A stretch of 64,000 nt of DNA from Spirochaetales bacterium (GTDB taxonomy: Bacteria; Spirochaetota; Spirochaetia; DSM-2461), in contig QKAW01000001.1 in assembly GCA_003247135.1 (NCBI GenBank), forward strand, positions 62,001 to 126,000. Reading direction: 5' to 3'. A model generated the notes under the pieces. That model worked only from the letters and a program-made list of their open reading frames with translations. It did no database searches and was not told the origin of the DNA. A program made the position numbers and the translations under genes. Positions 34,834-42,653 of this stretch are shown here, in pieces; the stretch's first letter is position 1, and every line of letters begins with the position of its first letter.

Positions 34834-35580
34834 CTATCTTGTAAATTCCACTATTGAACTTATCTCTTGTCTTAATCTTAGAAATTCTTCACTTGTATAA
34901 TCTCTTGGTCTTGGAAGATCTATTACATACTCTTTTTGAATAGTTGAAGGGCAGTTTGTCATAACAATTATTCTGTCTGCTAAATATATTGCCTCCTCAA
35001 TATTGTTTGTTACAAAAAGTACGGTTCTCTTTTCATGGGCACTAATTCTTACAACCTCTTCCTGCATCAGGTATCTGGTCTGGGCATCAAGTGCACCAAA
35101 TGGTTCATCCATTAACATAACTTTAGGTTTACTGCAGTAAGCTCTGGCAATACCAACCCTCTGCTTCATCCCTCCGGATAGTTTTACCGGAAATGACTTT
35201 TCAAAACCGTTAAGTCCTACAAGGTCTATATATTCCTGAGCATCTTTCTGTCGGATACTCTTTTTAATTCCTCTGGATTTTGGTCCAAACTCTACATTGC
35301 CCATTACAGTAAGCCATGGGAAAAGAAGAATATTCTGGTAAACCACTGCTCTGTCTGGACCGGGTTTTGTAACCTTTTTGTCCTCTAGATATACATTCCC
35401 ACTACTCTCTTTTTCAAGACCTGCAATTATATTTAATAGTGTAGATTTTCCACACTGACCTGGGCCAAAAATTACAACAAACTCATTCTCTTTAATATCA
35501 AAATGAACATTCTTTAAAACTTCGTTATTCCCGGCTTCGGAAGTAAAGGTTTTATTAATATTATCAATCTTTAAAAACAT
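34834..35580 (-). CDS. ABC importer ATPase with intact motifs (SsuB/TauB/NrtD-like)
   Basis: A 248-residue ATPase. Walker A is GPGQCGKST, and the signature LSGGMKQRVGIARAY and Walker B VMLMDEPFGALD are canonical. It belongs to the taurine/nitrate/sulfonate importer ATPases. It is followed by the degenerate paralogue, so this subunit carries the full signature for the partner's nucleotide site. Two different permeases are encoded upstream, so the complex is probably heteromeric throughout. Only five bases separate it from the preceding permease gene. Confidence 0.88.
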   Translation of the reverse strand: MFLKIDNINKTFTSEAGNNEVLKNVHFDIKENEFVVIFGPGQCGKSTLLNIIAGLEKESSGNVYLEDKKVTKPGPDRAVVYQNILLFPWLTVMGNVEFGPKSRGIKKSIRQKDAQEYIDLVGLNGFEKSFPVKLSGGMKQRVGIARAYCSKPKVMLMDEPFGALDAQTRYLMQEEVVRISAHEKRTVLFVTNNIEEAIYLADRIIVMTNCPSTIQKEYVIDLPRPRDYTSEEFLRLRQEISSIVEFTR

Positions 35581-35584
35581 AATT

Positions 35585-36358
35585 TTACTTACCCCTTATA
35601 TTCCATGCACATAATTTAGCTTCAAGGAATCGCATTGCTGTTACTAAAAATAGACCGACAACACCAATTAAAATAATTCCTGCGTAAATCTGAACCATGT
35701 TTACCGAGTTTTGTCCCATAATAATTATCCACCCGGCACCTTCCGATGATCTGATCATCTCTGCAGCAACCATTGTTGCCCAAGCAGCTCCCAGTCCAAC
35801 CTGTAACCCGGAAAAAATCTGAGGTACAGCACTTGGAAGAACTACTTTAAAAAATAACTGATTCTCTTTTGCCCCAAGCATTCTTGCAGCACCAAGTAAA
35901 TTTTTATCTACACTTCTAACTCCGTCGTATACATTTGTCATTATTATTAAAAGTGTTCCAATAAATATAATAAAATATTTTGATTTCTCATCGATTCCAA
36001 ACCACAAAATAGCCAATGGTATCCAGGCTATTGATGGAATTGGTCTTAAAAGCAGGTAAAATGGTTTAATAATTGCTTCACCAACCTTTGTCCAGGCCAT
36101 TGCACTACCAATTACAATTCCACAAACAGCAGCAAGAGTATATCCAACAAAAACTCTGGATAGACTCCATAAAATATGCCCCCAAATATTGTGTTGTCCT
36201 ATTGGAGATATTGCACCAGCTACAAGAAATTTAAATACATCTACAGGGTTAGGAAGAAGAGTCTTCATACTCTCCATCTGGGATGCAAAAAACCAGACAA
36301 TAGTTAACAGGGACAGACTTACGACTGCCCAAAATGTTTTCTCTTTTCTATCACTCAT
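35585..36358 (-). CDS. ABC importer permease (SsuC/TauC-like, second)
   Basis: A 257-residue membrane protein with about six helices and the EAA-loop GAARMLGAKENQLFFKVVLP, a binding-protein-dependent permease signature for the taurine/nitrate/sulfonate class. AAGGA precedes the ATG. It is paralogous to the preceding permease. The pair probably forms a heterodimer, whereas most transporters of this class are homodimeric. Confidence 0.88.
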   Translation of the reverse strand: MSDRKEKTFWAVVSLSLLTIVWFFASQMESMKTLLPNPVDVFKFLVAGAISPIGQHNIWGHILWSLSRVFVGYTLAAVCGIVIGSAMAWTKVGEAIIKPFYLLLRPIPSIAWIPLAILWFGIDEKSKYFIIFIGTLLIIMTNVYDGVRSVDKNLLGAARMLGAKENQLFFKVVLPSAVPQIFSGLQVGLGAAWATMVAAEMIRSSEGAGWIIIMGQNSVNMVQIYAGIILIGVVGLFLVTAMRFLEAKLCAWNIRGK

Positions 36359-36359
36359 T

Positions 36360-37136
36360 CTAGATTCCTTTTACAACTCTTCTCTCAACAAACTCTAATG
36401 CCAAAGTAAGAAGAGCTCCCATTATTCCTATAGTTATCATACCCACTATAACCAAATCTGATCTACCGAAGTTACGTGCTACCTGAATCATGTATCCCAG
36501 ACCTTTTTGTGCCGCAAGAAGCTCTGCTGCAATTAATCCTAGCCAAGCCATACCAAGTGAAACTCTAAGCCCGGTAAATATGTAGGGTAATGCTGATGGT
36601 ATAGCAACTCTTTTTAATATCTCTATTTTACTTGCTCCAAATATCTGGGCTACCCAAATATGAACCTCGTTTGTCTGTTTAATTCCGGAATAAACATTAA
36701 CAACTGTTCCAACAAATACACCAACAAATATTATTGCAGCTTTTGCAGAAAGACCTATTCCAAGCCAAACTGTAAAAATTGGAATCCATGCAATCCCGGG
36801 GATTGTCCTTAAAAAGTCAAATACAGGACGAACAAAGTGATCTACTGGTCTAAACCAAGCCATTGATATACCAACGGGAAGGCCAACTCCTACACCGATT
36901 ACATAACCAGTTAAAGCAACAACAAGACTTGCAAAAATATGTTCAAAAAGTGTTCCTCCATCAGGAACTGTTGAAGTTAATTTTTTAATGAAACTGAAAA
37001 AAACACTATCCGGACTAGGTAACATTGTTTTTGGAAAGAGGCCAAAAACTGCTGTAACTAAATACCATACAAGAACAAAAACACATAGTGTAACAGCAGA
37101 GATAACACGAAACTTGTTTATCTTTAATCTCTTCAT
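36360..37136 (-). CDS. ABC importer permease (SsuC/TauC-like, first)
   Basis: A 258-residue membrane permease of the same family, with EAA-loop AQIFGASKIEILKRVAIP. Its stop is one base before the next permease start. AAGGATAAT precedes the ATG. It is separated from the binding-protein gene by a hairpin at 37152-37171 which probably tunes expression between the abundant binding protein and the membrane subunits. Confidence 0.88.
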   Translation of the reverse strand: MKRLKINKFRVISAVTLCVFVLVWYLVTAVFGLFPKTMLPSPDSVFFSFIKKLTSTVPDGGTLFEHIFASLVVALTGYVIGVGVGLPVGISMAWFRPVDHFVRPVFDFLRTIPGIAWIPIFTVWLGIGLSAKAAIIFVGVFVGTVVNVYSGIKQTNEVHIWVAQIFGASKIEILKRVAIPSALPYIFTGLRVSLGMAWLGLIAAELLAAQKGLGYMIQVARNFGRSDLVIVGMITIGIMGALLTLALEFVERRVVKGI

Positions 37137-37151
37137 TTATTATCCTTAAAA

Positions 37152-37171
37152 TGGGGAGATGTAACTCCCCA
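37152..37171 (-). terminator. Intra-operon hairpin after binding-protein gene
   Basis: On the minus strand TGGGGAG pairs with CTCCCCA across a six-base loop and is followed by TTTTAAGG. It lies between the binding-protein stop and the permease start. Such hairpins act as partial terminators or protect the upstream message, so that binding protein is made in excess over permease. Confidence 0.65.
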
Positions 37172-37175
37172 GTAA

Positions 37176-38231
37176 TTATTTAAGTGCGTCTTTTACAACA
37201 TCCAATTTAACATTTGTTTTCATAGCTTCAAGAACTTCTTTGTCCATTGATCCATTTTCCACCATAAATGCTACTAGTCCTGTCATCCATGCACCAACTT
37301 CTTTATCAAAAGCTGTTGAACTGTCTACGTAAGTATTAAATTCACTCTCTTGTCTAACACCCTCATCGGTAAAGTCAGTTCTACCATTTGCCTGATAGAA
37401 TTTTTTGCTCATAGCTACTTCGTATTCAAAATCTGCATTTAATTTATCTGTAGCTTCATACCATGCTTTCATGAAATTAACAGCATCTTTATAGTTGTTT
37501 TTGTAAAAATTGTCGCTAATCAAGATAGCATCCTGCTGGCTAATATCCTGTTGTTTTAATCCACCAACAACAGGGTAACCTGCTTTTTGAAGTTTTAAAG
37601 CAGCTGATGGAGAACCAAGACATGCAACATCTCCGTTTCCGGCAAGGAATGAAGTATAAACCTGAGCAGTTTCCATATGTATAAAGTTAATATCCTTCAT
37701 ACCTAATCCAAACTGATTAATATAATCCAGCCCCATGTAATGGCTAATATTACCAATTGTTCCTAGAATTGTTTTACCTTTTAATGTCTCTGCACTACCA
37801 ATTACTTCTGGAAGAGCTTTTATATTTGCACCAGCTTTTACGATGTCACTATCTGGTCGTGCTACTATCCACGCACCATCCATTGTAGCTTCAACATCTG
37901 CAATTAATTTTGCATTGTAAGTTGGTACAGCAATCATACCACCTGCTCCAATTGGTCCTATATCCCACTGTCCTGCACCTAACGCTTCTGCCATTGGTCC
38001 ACCGGAAGGGAAATTTATTACTTCAAGTTTAAAACCGTATTTATTATCCAGTTTTTCATCCATTATTACCTGTAAAGGAACGCTTAAATAGTATGGCATT
38101 GCACCTACTCTAATAATAACTTTTCCATCTGCATCAACCTTAGCTGCACCTGACTCTTTTGCTCCATTTGCAAATACTGCTGTACTTGCAATTAAAACCA
38201 TTACCACCATAAGTAATTTTTTAATCTTCAT
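37176..38231 (-). CDS. ABC importer substrate-binding protein (SsuA/TauA/NMT1-like)
   Basis: A 351-residue exported protein. The signal peptide ends at VFANGAKES, the spirochaetal exported-protein pattern. There is no lipobox cysteine, so it is probably free in the periplasm. The mature part is the NMT1/SsuA-type two-lobe fold, with VGAMPYYLSVPLQV and GDVACLGSPSAAL. It delivers its ligand to the heteromeric permease. AAGGAG precedes the ATG. The gene heads the operon and is preceded by a perfect LacI operator at 38256-38273. Ligand unknown. A sulfonate, sulfate ester or thiamine-precursor-like compound is conceivable. Confidence 0.85.
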   Translation of the reverse strand: MKIKKLLMVVMVLIASTAVFANGAKESGAAKVDADGKVIIRVGAMPYYLSVPLQVIMDEKLDNKYGFKLEVINFPSGGPMAEALGAGQWDIGPIGAGGMIAVPTYNAKLIADVEATMDGAWIVARPDSDIVKAGANIKALPEVIGSAETLKGKTILGTIGNISHYMGLDYINQFGLGMKDINFIHMETAQVYTSFLAGNGDVACLGSPSAALKLQKAGYPVVGGLKQQDISQQDAILISDNFYKNNYKDAVNFMKAWYEATDKLNADFEYEVAMSKKFYQANGRTDFTDEGVRQESEFNTYVDSSTAFDKEVGAWMTGLVAFMVENGSMDKEVLEAMKTNVKLDVVKDALK

Positions 38232-38255
38232 AACATCTCCTTAAATCTATAAAAA

Positions 38256-38273
38256 CATTGACACGTGTCAATG
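38256..38273. promoter_or_regulatory. LacI operator 1 (CATTGACACGTGTCAATG)
   Basis: A perfect 18-bp palindrome with core TGACACGTGTCA and the central CG typical of LacI-family operators. It lies 25 bp upstream of the binding-protein start, between the lacI gene and the import operon, so the operon has its own repressible promoter. Confidence 0.8.
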
Positions 38274-38287
38274 TGTGTTAAAAAATT

Positions 38288-39274
38288 TTACATAGACTCA
38301 CGTCTTATTAATTTTGTTGGAATTACAATATCATCCTGATGTTTTCCATCCAGTCGTTTAAACATTACATCCAAGGTTATCTGGCTTACCATTTTAATTG
38401 ATACATCGATGGTTGTTAAACTTGGTATAGATGCCACAGCATTATCCGTATTATCGACACCGGTAATAACTACATCATCCGGAACCTTTAACCCTGCTTC
38501 ATGAACAGCTCTCAAGGCTCCTATTGCATCAGCATCGTTGGCACAAATTATTGCTGTAGGATGGTTCCCCTCAATAATTAGTCTCTTTACCTCTTCATAG
38601 GCATTTATTGAATTGGTAATATTGTAAATTATTCGCTGTTCCTCTATATGGAGTCCATTTTTTTCAATACCCTTTATAAATCCTCTGGTTTTCAAGTCTA
38701 TTCTTGCTTGTTCCCCAGATGGACAACCTGCTAAAAATGATAATTTTCTATGGCCTAAACCAACAGCAACATCTACAATATTCATTATCGCTGATTCTGT
38801 ATCAATTTTTATTTGTGTTATTATTGGATCCAGTCCATCCATCTCCATACTTGTTATTGTTATAGATGGAATACCAAATTTTGCTATTCTGTCATACTGT
38901 TCCTTGGTAACTTTATTTGATGCAAATATAATTCCGGAAACCTGATACCCACAAATCTGTTCTATATAATCTACATCATCCTGTACATTGGCAAACAACA
39001 TAATATATCCATTTTCGTAGGCTATTTTGGTTGTATAATATACAAGCTCTGCATGAAATGGGTTTCTAATCTCATTACACACCAATAGTAACTGTTTTGA
39101 CTCCTGGGATCTTAAACTTTTTGCTAGAAGATTTGGTCTGTAGTTTAACTCCTCTATTGCCTTTTGTATCTTCTCTTTTTTTTCAGCACTAACATAACCG
39201 CTGTTATTAACATAGTATGATACTGATGCGGGAGATACTCCTGCCAATTTTGCTACATCTTTCCTTGTTGCCAT
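38288..39274 (-). CDS. LacI-family repressor of the sulfatase/import regulon
   Basis: A 328-residue regulator. The helix-turn-helix and hinge (about 1-55) read VAKLAGVSPASVSYYVNNSG and then YRPNLLAKSLR. A periplasmic-binding-protein-like effector domain follows (about 60-325). It has the usual LacI length. It is flanked by four matching palindromes, in front of itself, of the import operon and (twice) of the oppositely oriented QueG-like gene. This indicates one regulator for the whole group, with autoregulation. Confidence 0.9.
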   Translation of the reverse strand: MATRKDVAKLAGVSPASVSYYVNNSGYVSAEKKEKIQKAIEELNYRPNLLAKSLRSQESKQLLLVCNEIRNPFHAELVYYTTKIAYENGYIMLFANVQDDVDYIEQICGYQVSGIIFASNKVTKEQYDRIAKFGIPSITITSMEMDGLDPIITQIKIDTESAIMNIVDVAVGLGHRKLSFLAGCPSGEQARIDLKTRGFIKGIEKNGLHIEEQRIIYNITNSINAYEEVKRLIIEGNHPTAIICANDADAIGALRAVHEAGLKVPDDVVITGVDNTDNAVASIPSLTTIDVSIKMVSQITLDVMFKRLDGKHQDDIVIPTKLIRRESM

Positions 39275-39292
39275 AATTTAAAATACACCCAC

Positions 39293-39310
39293 TATTGACA
39301 CGTGTCAATA
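39293..39310. promoter_or_regulatory. LacI operator 2 (TATTGACACGTGTCAATA)
   Basis: A perfect 18-bp palindrome with the same core, 19 bp upstream of the lacI start codon. It predicts autorepression. It is part of the spacer shared with the QueG-like gene on the opposite strand. Confidence 0.8.
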
Positions 39311-39454
39311 AAATTCTTTATAAAAATATCTACTTAATTAACCCTTTACATTATTCTTTATAAATATACTCTTTTATCTGCTTGGTCTTTTTATTATTCC
39401 GCTCCACCGCCCCAGAATTTTTCTGTCATTTAGTCTCTGATTGCATTGACAATA

Positions 39455-39466
39455 TGACACGTGTCA
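39455..39466. promoter_or_regulatory. LacI operator 3 (TGACACGTGTCA)
   Basis: The 12-bp core is perfect here, but the flanking bases are less symmetric (ATGACACGTGTCAC). It lies 29 bp (centre to centre) from operator 4, about 48 bp before the start of the QueG-like gene. Confidence 0.75.
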
Positions 39467-39480
39467 CATCATAATTATAC

Positions 39481-39498
39481 TTATGACACGTGTCATAA
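39481..39498. promoter_or_regulatory. LacI operator 4 (TTATGACACGTGTCATAA)
   Basis: A perfect 18-bp palindrome, 15 bp upstream of the QueG-like gene's ATG and just before its GGAGG ribosome binding site. Two operators in tandem suggest tight repression or looping with operators 1 and 2. Confidence 0.8.
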
Positions 39499-39513
39499 GT
39501 ACTGGAGGTAGAT

Positions 39514-40536
39514 ATGGACAGCAAAGCTGAGAAACTTTTTATAAACAAATTAAAGATCAAACCGGAAAGATATTTCCTGGCGGGAGAAAATGCTGTAATG
39601 GAAGGTTTTCAATATTTATCCTCAGATGAATATAGAGCAAAACCTGGAGCAGTAACAAATAGATTAAAAATCTTGTTAAAACAACAAAATACCAGATCCT
39701 TACTTAAACTGCTAAAATGTATGGTTAAAATAATGCCTTCAATGAAATCTAATATAAAGAAAAATTTTACATCCATGAAAAAATATCTACAAGAAGTTGA
39801 CAACAGCACTTTGCCTTCTATTCCAAATATTCAACCGATAGCTATAGATGATTTTAGTGATTATGTCTGGAACAAATACAGAATTATTACTGGTTTTACA
39901 AAACTACCCAATGAGTACATCTTTAAAAATAAAGCAGTCCCTTTCCAATATGCTCTTATTTTTATACAAGAAATGGACAAAAATGAAATTGAACGTGCCC
40001 CTGAAATTGAAGCTGGAATTGAGGTTGTAAAAGTGTACAACTCACTAGGTATAATAACTAATGAGTTAGCATTATGGCTAAAAAAGAAATATGGAGTTAG
40101 CTGTATGGCAAATCACCCATTAGGAGGCCTGGTTGATAGTGTACCACTGGCAGAAAAAGCAGGATTAGGTAAAATTGGTAGAAACGGCCTGCTAATTACA
40201 AAAAATTTTGGTCCCAGGTGCAGAATCTCACCAATTTTTATTGATAGGAAATTATTTGAATATACAGCAACAAATGAGTTTGATTGGATAGAAGATTTTT
40301 GTAAAAAATGCGGTAGTTGCATTAAAAACTGTCCAACAGAGGCTATATACAAAGAACCTTTATTAACTGTATCTTATAAAAGTGAAAGTATTAGAGACAG
40401 ATATTCAAGTTATGACAGAGAGAGATGTTTTCTCTCATTCTCTGGTACTATGGGTTGTGCTGTATGTATAAAGGTTTGCCCTTTTTCAATGAAACCTGAA
40501 AATTATGAGAAGGTAAAAAAGAAATATGCCCAATGA
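39514..40536 (+). CDS. QueG/reductive-dehalogenase-like double 4Fe-4S protein
   Basis: A 340-residue cytosolic iron-sulfur protein. The C-terminal half has the arrangement of epoxyqueuosine reductase and related cobalamin-dependent reductases: a GLGKIGRNGLLIT segment, a ferredoxin-type set CKKCGSCIKNCP (Cys263, 266, 269, 273) and a second set at Cys305, 315, 318 and 322. The N-terminal 190 residues are not recognisable as QueG and may be a different substrate domain. GGAGG precedes the ATG. It is under two LacI operators and followed by an overlapping TetR gene. A housekeeping tRNA role is therefore unlikely, and a reductive step in catabolism of the imported compound is possible. Confidence 0.7.
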   Translation: MDSKAEKLFINKLKIKPERYFLAGENAVMEGFQYLSSDEYRAKPGAVTNRLKILLKQQNTRSLLKLLKCMVKIMPSMKSNIKKNFTSMKKYLQEVDNSTLPSIPNIQPIAIDDFSDYVWNKYRIITGFTKLPNEYIFKNKAVPFQYALIFIQEMDKNEIERAPEIEAGIEVVKVYNSLGIITNELALWLKKKYGVSCMANHPLGGLVDSVPLAEKAGLGKIGRNGLLITKNFGPRCRISPIFIDRKLFEYTATNEFDWIEDFCKKCGSCIKNCPTEAIYKEPLLTVSYKSESIRDRYSSYDRERCFLSFSGTMGCAVCIKVCPFSMKPENYEKVKKKYAQ

Positions 40537-41119
40537 TACATTTTATAACCTGGATAGTATAAAAAGAGATAAGGTGTATAAAGCACTTATTAATGAATTT
40601 ACAACTAATACTCTGGAAGATGTCTCTATAAAAAATATTGTTACGGATGCAGGTATTCCCAGAGGTAGTTTTTACCAATACTTTACAGATAAAGAGGATG
40701 CCCTAAGGTTCTTAATTACAGAAACAAGAGAGTTAGAACATTATTCCATACAAGCAGAGAATTTGTACCATCTCATTATAGTTCTCTTTGATATTGAGAC
40801 AAAAACTATTAAACTTAACACAGAATCACTTAGATTAAGAATCTTAAAACAGATATCTAAAAGTCCAAGAGCATCGGCTATATTTAATGAGGAAATTTCT
40901 AATGGAGCAATGAATTCACCTATTTTTAGAAATTATCTTAAAAATTCTAAAATTAATAGTTTAAATCCTACAGAAAAAAGATCAGTATTAGAACTATTGA
41001 TTGCCTCACTTAAAGATGCTCTCTTTTCTGTTCTATTAAATTCAAAACAGATTGAAGAAATTAGAAATATTCTGGTATATAAAATCCAAATAATTAAAAA
41101 TGGTATTGATAGAATTTAA
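40526..41119 (+). CDS. TetR/AcrR-family regulator
   Basis: A 197-residue regulator. The N-terminal helix-turn-helix is ALINEFTTNTLEDVSIKNIV followed by GIPRGSFYQYFTDKEDAL. The C-terminal all-helical ligand domain is divergent, as usual. Its start overlaps the QueG-like gene by 11 bp, so the two are co-expressed. It could sense the product of the Fe-S protein. Nothing else nearby is obviously controlled by it. Confidence 0.85.
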   Translation: MPNDTFYNLDSIKRDKVYKALINEFTTNTLEDVSIKNIVTDAGIPRGSFYQYFTDKEDALRFLITETRELEHYSIQAENLYHLIIVLFDIETKTIKLNTESLRLRILKQISKSPRASAIFNEEISNGAMNSPIFRNYLKNSKINSLNPTEKRSVLELLIASLKDALFSVLLNSKQIEEIRNILVYKIQIIKNGIDRI

Positions 41120-41210
41120 AATGATAATTAAATATCCCCATCCAGTTTATTATGACACTCCTACCAATTAGCAAAGGTAATTTAGAATCAATCATATAAT
41201 ATAAATAAGT

Positions 41211-41705
41211 TTAGATAGGAAAAAAGTAACAGATAGAGGCAGATATTGTTACAAGAGTTACATTTGTAAAGTCAGGCAATCCCGGGTATATTGAGATATA
41301 AAAACAGTCAAAAAAAGAGGCATTGAAACCTAATTTAGATAACCCCTCAATGCCTATTGAGATATTATCATTAATTTTTCTTTGCAATATAAAATAAGGT
41401 TTAACCGCAGGGAATATAACTCCTGTAATATTTAGAATTTCTATATCAGTTTTTATGCCTATTCTAGTATTTTCCCACATCTGATATAGATAAAGCAGTT
41501 CGGTTTGGGTACTAAAATAAGAAGATACTATATTTTTTCTTGCTAACCCCAGGGGAACAAGCATATCCATCAATTTTATATCTATTGGGTTATCTTTTTG
41601 ATAATTTTGTACTGTTACACCAACACCAAAATGATGTCTCTCCTGAGCAAAAACAGTAGATACTGAAATTAAAATTATAATACTGATAATTAAATACTTT
41701 TTCAT
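41211..41705 (-). CDS. Small exported beta-rich protein, probably outer membrane
   Basis: A 164-residue protein with a signal peptide ending at VFAQE. The rest alternates polar and aromatic/hydrophobic residues (for example FGVGVTVQNY, LLYLYQMW, CYFFPI) and ends in an aromatic followed by Pro-Ile, as in small beta-barrels. I do not recognise a family. AGGG precedes the ATG. It is not in an evident operon. Confidence 0.55.
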   Translation of the reverse strand: MKKYLIISIIILISVSTVFAQERHHFGVGVTVQNYQKDNPIDIKLMDMLVPLGLARKNIVSSYFSTQTELLYLYQMWENTRIGIKTDIEILNITGVIFPAVKPYFILQRKINDNISIGIEGLSKLGFNASFFDCFYISIYPGLPDFTNVTLVTISASICYFFPI

Positions 41706-41831
41706 AATAAAACCCTTTAACTAAAACAAATTATATAAGAGTTGATACTTAAATCAAGAATAAAAAAATAACAGATGAAATTTTGGTTTAGTAATTATTG
41801 CCCCAATAACAGATATTCTTGGAACTATTTT

Positions 41832-42149
41832 CTATACTGGGGATGATGATCCGTCATATAAAACAACATAGTCTGACTTAATCTCATCCCTAAAACTTTG
41901 TGGGAGTCTATCAATTTCAAAAATATCTATTAAAAAGGGTATATTACTCTGTGTTAAAATATCCTTGAACCCCATATAGTCATGCTCATCCTGCCCGTAG
42001 TCTACAATTACCAAATCAAGGTCACTCCCCTGGTGAGCGGTCCCTTTAATTCTGCTCCCATATGCCCAAATAACTGAATTGGGGTAATTCATTTTAATAA
42101 TAGTTAATAACTCTTCCAGAGATTTATTGTCGATAAAAAGTCTACCCAT
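41832..42149 (-). CDS. Minimal nucleotidyltransferase (MntA-like antitoxin)
   Basis: A 105-residue nucleotidyltransferase with the motif GSx10DxD (Gly31-Ser32, Asp43, Asp45), read as GSRIKGTAHQGSDLDL. In HepT/MntA systems such a protein AMPylates the HEPN toxin on a tyrosine and neutralises it. It overlaps the HEPN gene by 8 bp and has no ribosome binding site of its own. Similar pairs (HI0073/HI0074) occur widely. Toxin-antitoxin activity is by family analogy. Confidence 0.8.
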   Translation of the reverse strand: MGRLFIDNKSLEELLTIIKMNYPNSVIWAYGSRIKGTAHQGSDLDLVIVDYGQDEHDYMGFKDILTQSNIPFLIDIFEIDRLPQSFRDEIKSDYVVLYDGSSSPV

Positions 42150-42558
42150 TGTCTATTACATCTTTAAGTCTTAGGGCATCAGCAATAAAAGAATCTATTA
42201 AAGACAATGTTTCTTTAGCAAATTCTTCCCCGTAATCGTGAGCAGTACTATCTCTGTTATCCCTGTATTTAAACCAACGCTCAACTTCCCCTTGCTCTAG
42301 GAGGCTGTGTTTTAATGCATGCCTATAGAGATCTTTATATGTTACTTTATCAAGCTCTCTTTTGCTTGGGAAATATGGAAAGAGCTTTTTTTTAAGTAAT
42401 TTTCCACTTTGCTCTATAGTCATCTCAAAGCCCTTAACTAGAGAATTTCTGTACATTTCATATTCAATGGAATCTTCACTTACAGTTTTTAAAAGTTTAT
42501 AGGATTGTTCAAGTGCTTTTATACACCTGTTAAGGTAATCTGTATTTATTTTTTCCAT
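42142..42558 (-). CDS. HEPN-domain nucleotidyltransferase partner (HepT/HI0074-like toxin)
   Basis: A 138-residue, all-helical HEPN protein. The Rx4HxY motif that defines HepT ribonucleases is intact (Arg102, His107, Tyr109 in RDSTAHDY). The start is the ATG at 42558, preceded by GGAG, although the frame is open to 42585. It is paired with an MNT protein. HEPN domains are metal-independent RNases inhibited by oligo-AMPylation of the tyrosine. The module may be a small toxin-antitoxin unit. Confidence 0.8.
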   Translation of the reverse strand: MEKINTDYLNRCIKALEQSYKLLKTVSEDSIEYEMYRNSLVKGFEMTIEQSGKLLKKKLFPYFPSKRELDKVTYKDLYRHALKHSLLEQGEVERWFKYRDNRDSTAHDYGEEFAKETLSLIDSFIADALRLKDVIDNG

Positions 42559-42653
42559 TATTACTCCACTGCAGTATAATAACATATTTAGACTATTTCG
42601 GTAGTATGATTTATATAATGCTGTTAATAATTTAACCTGGTATCAGTAAACTT

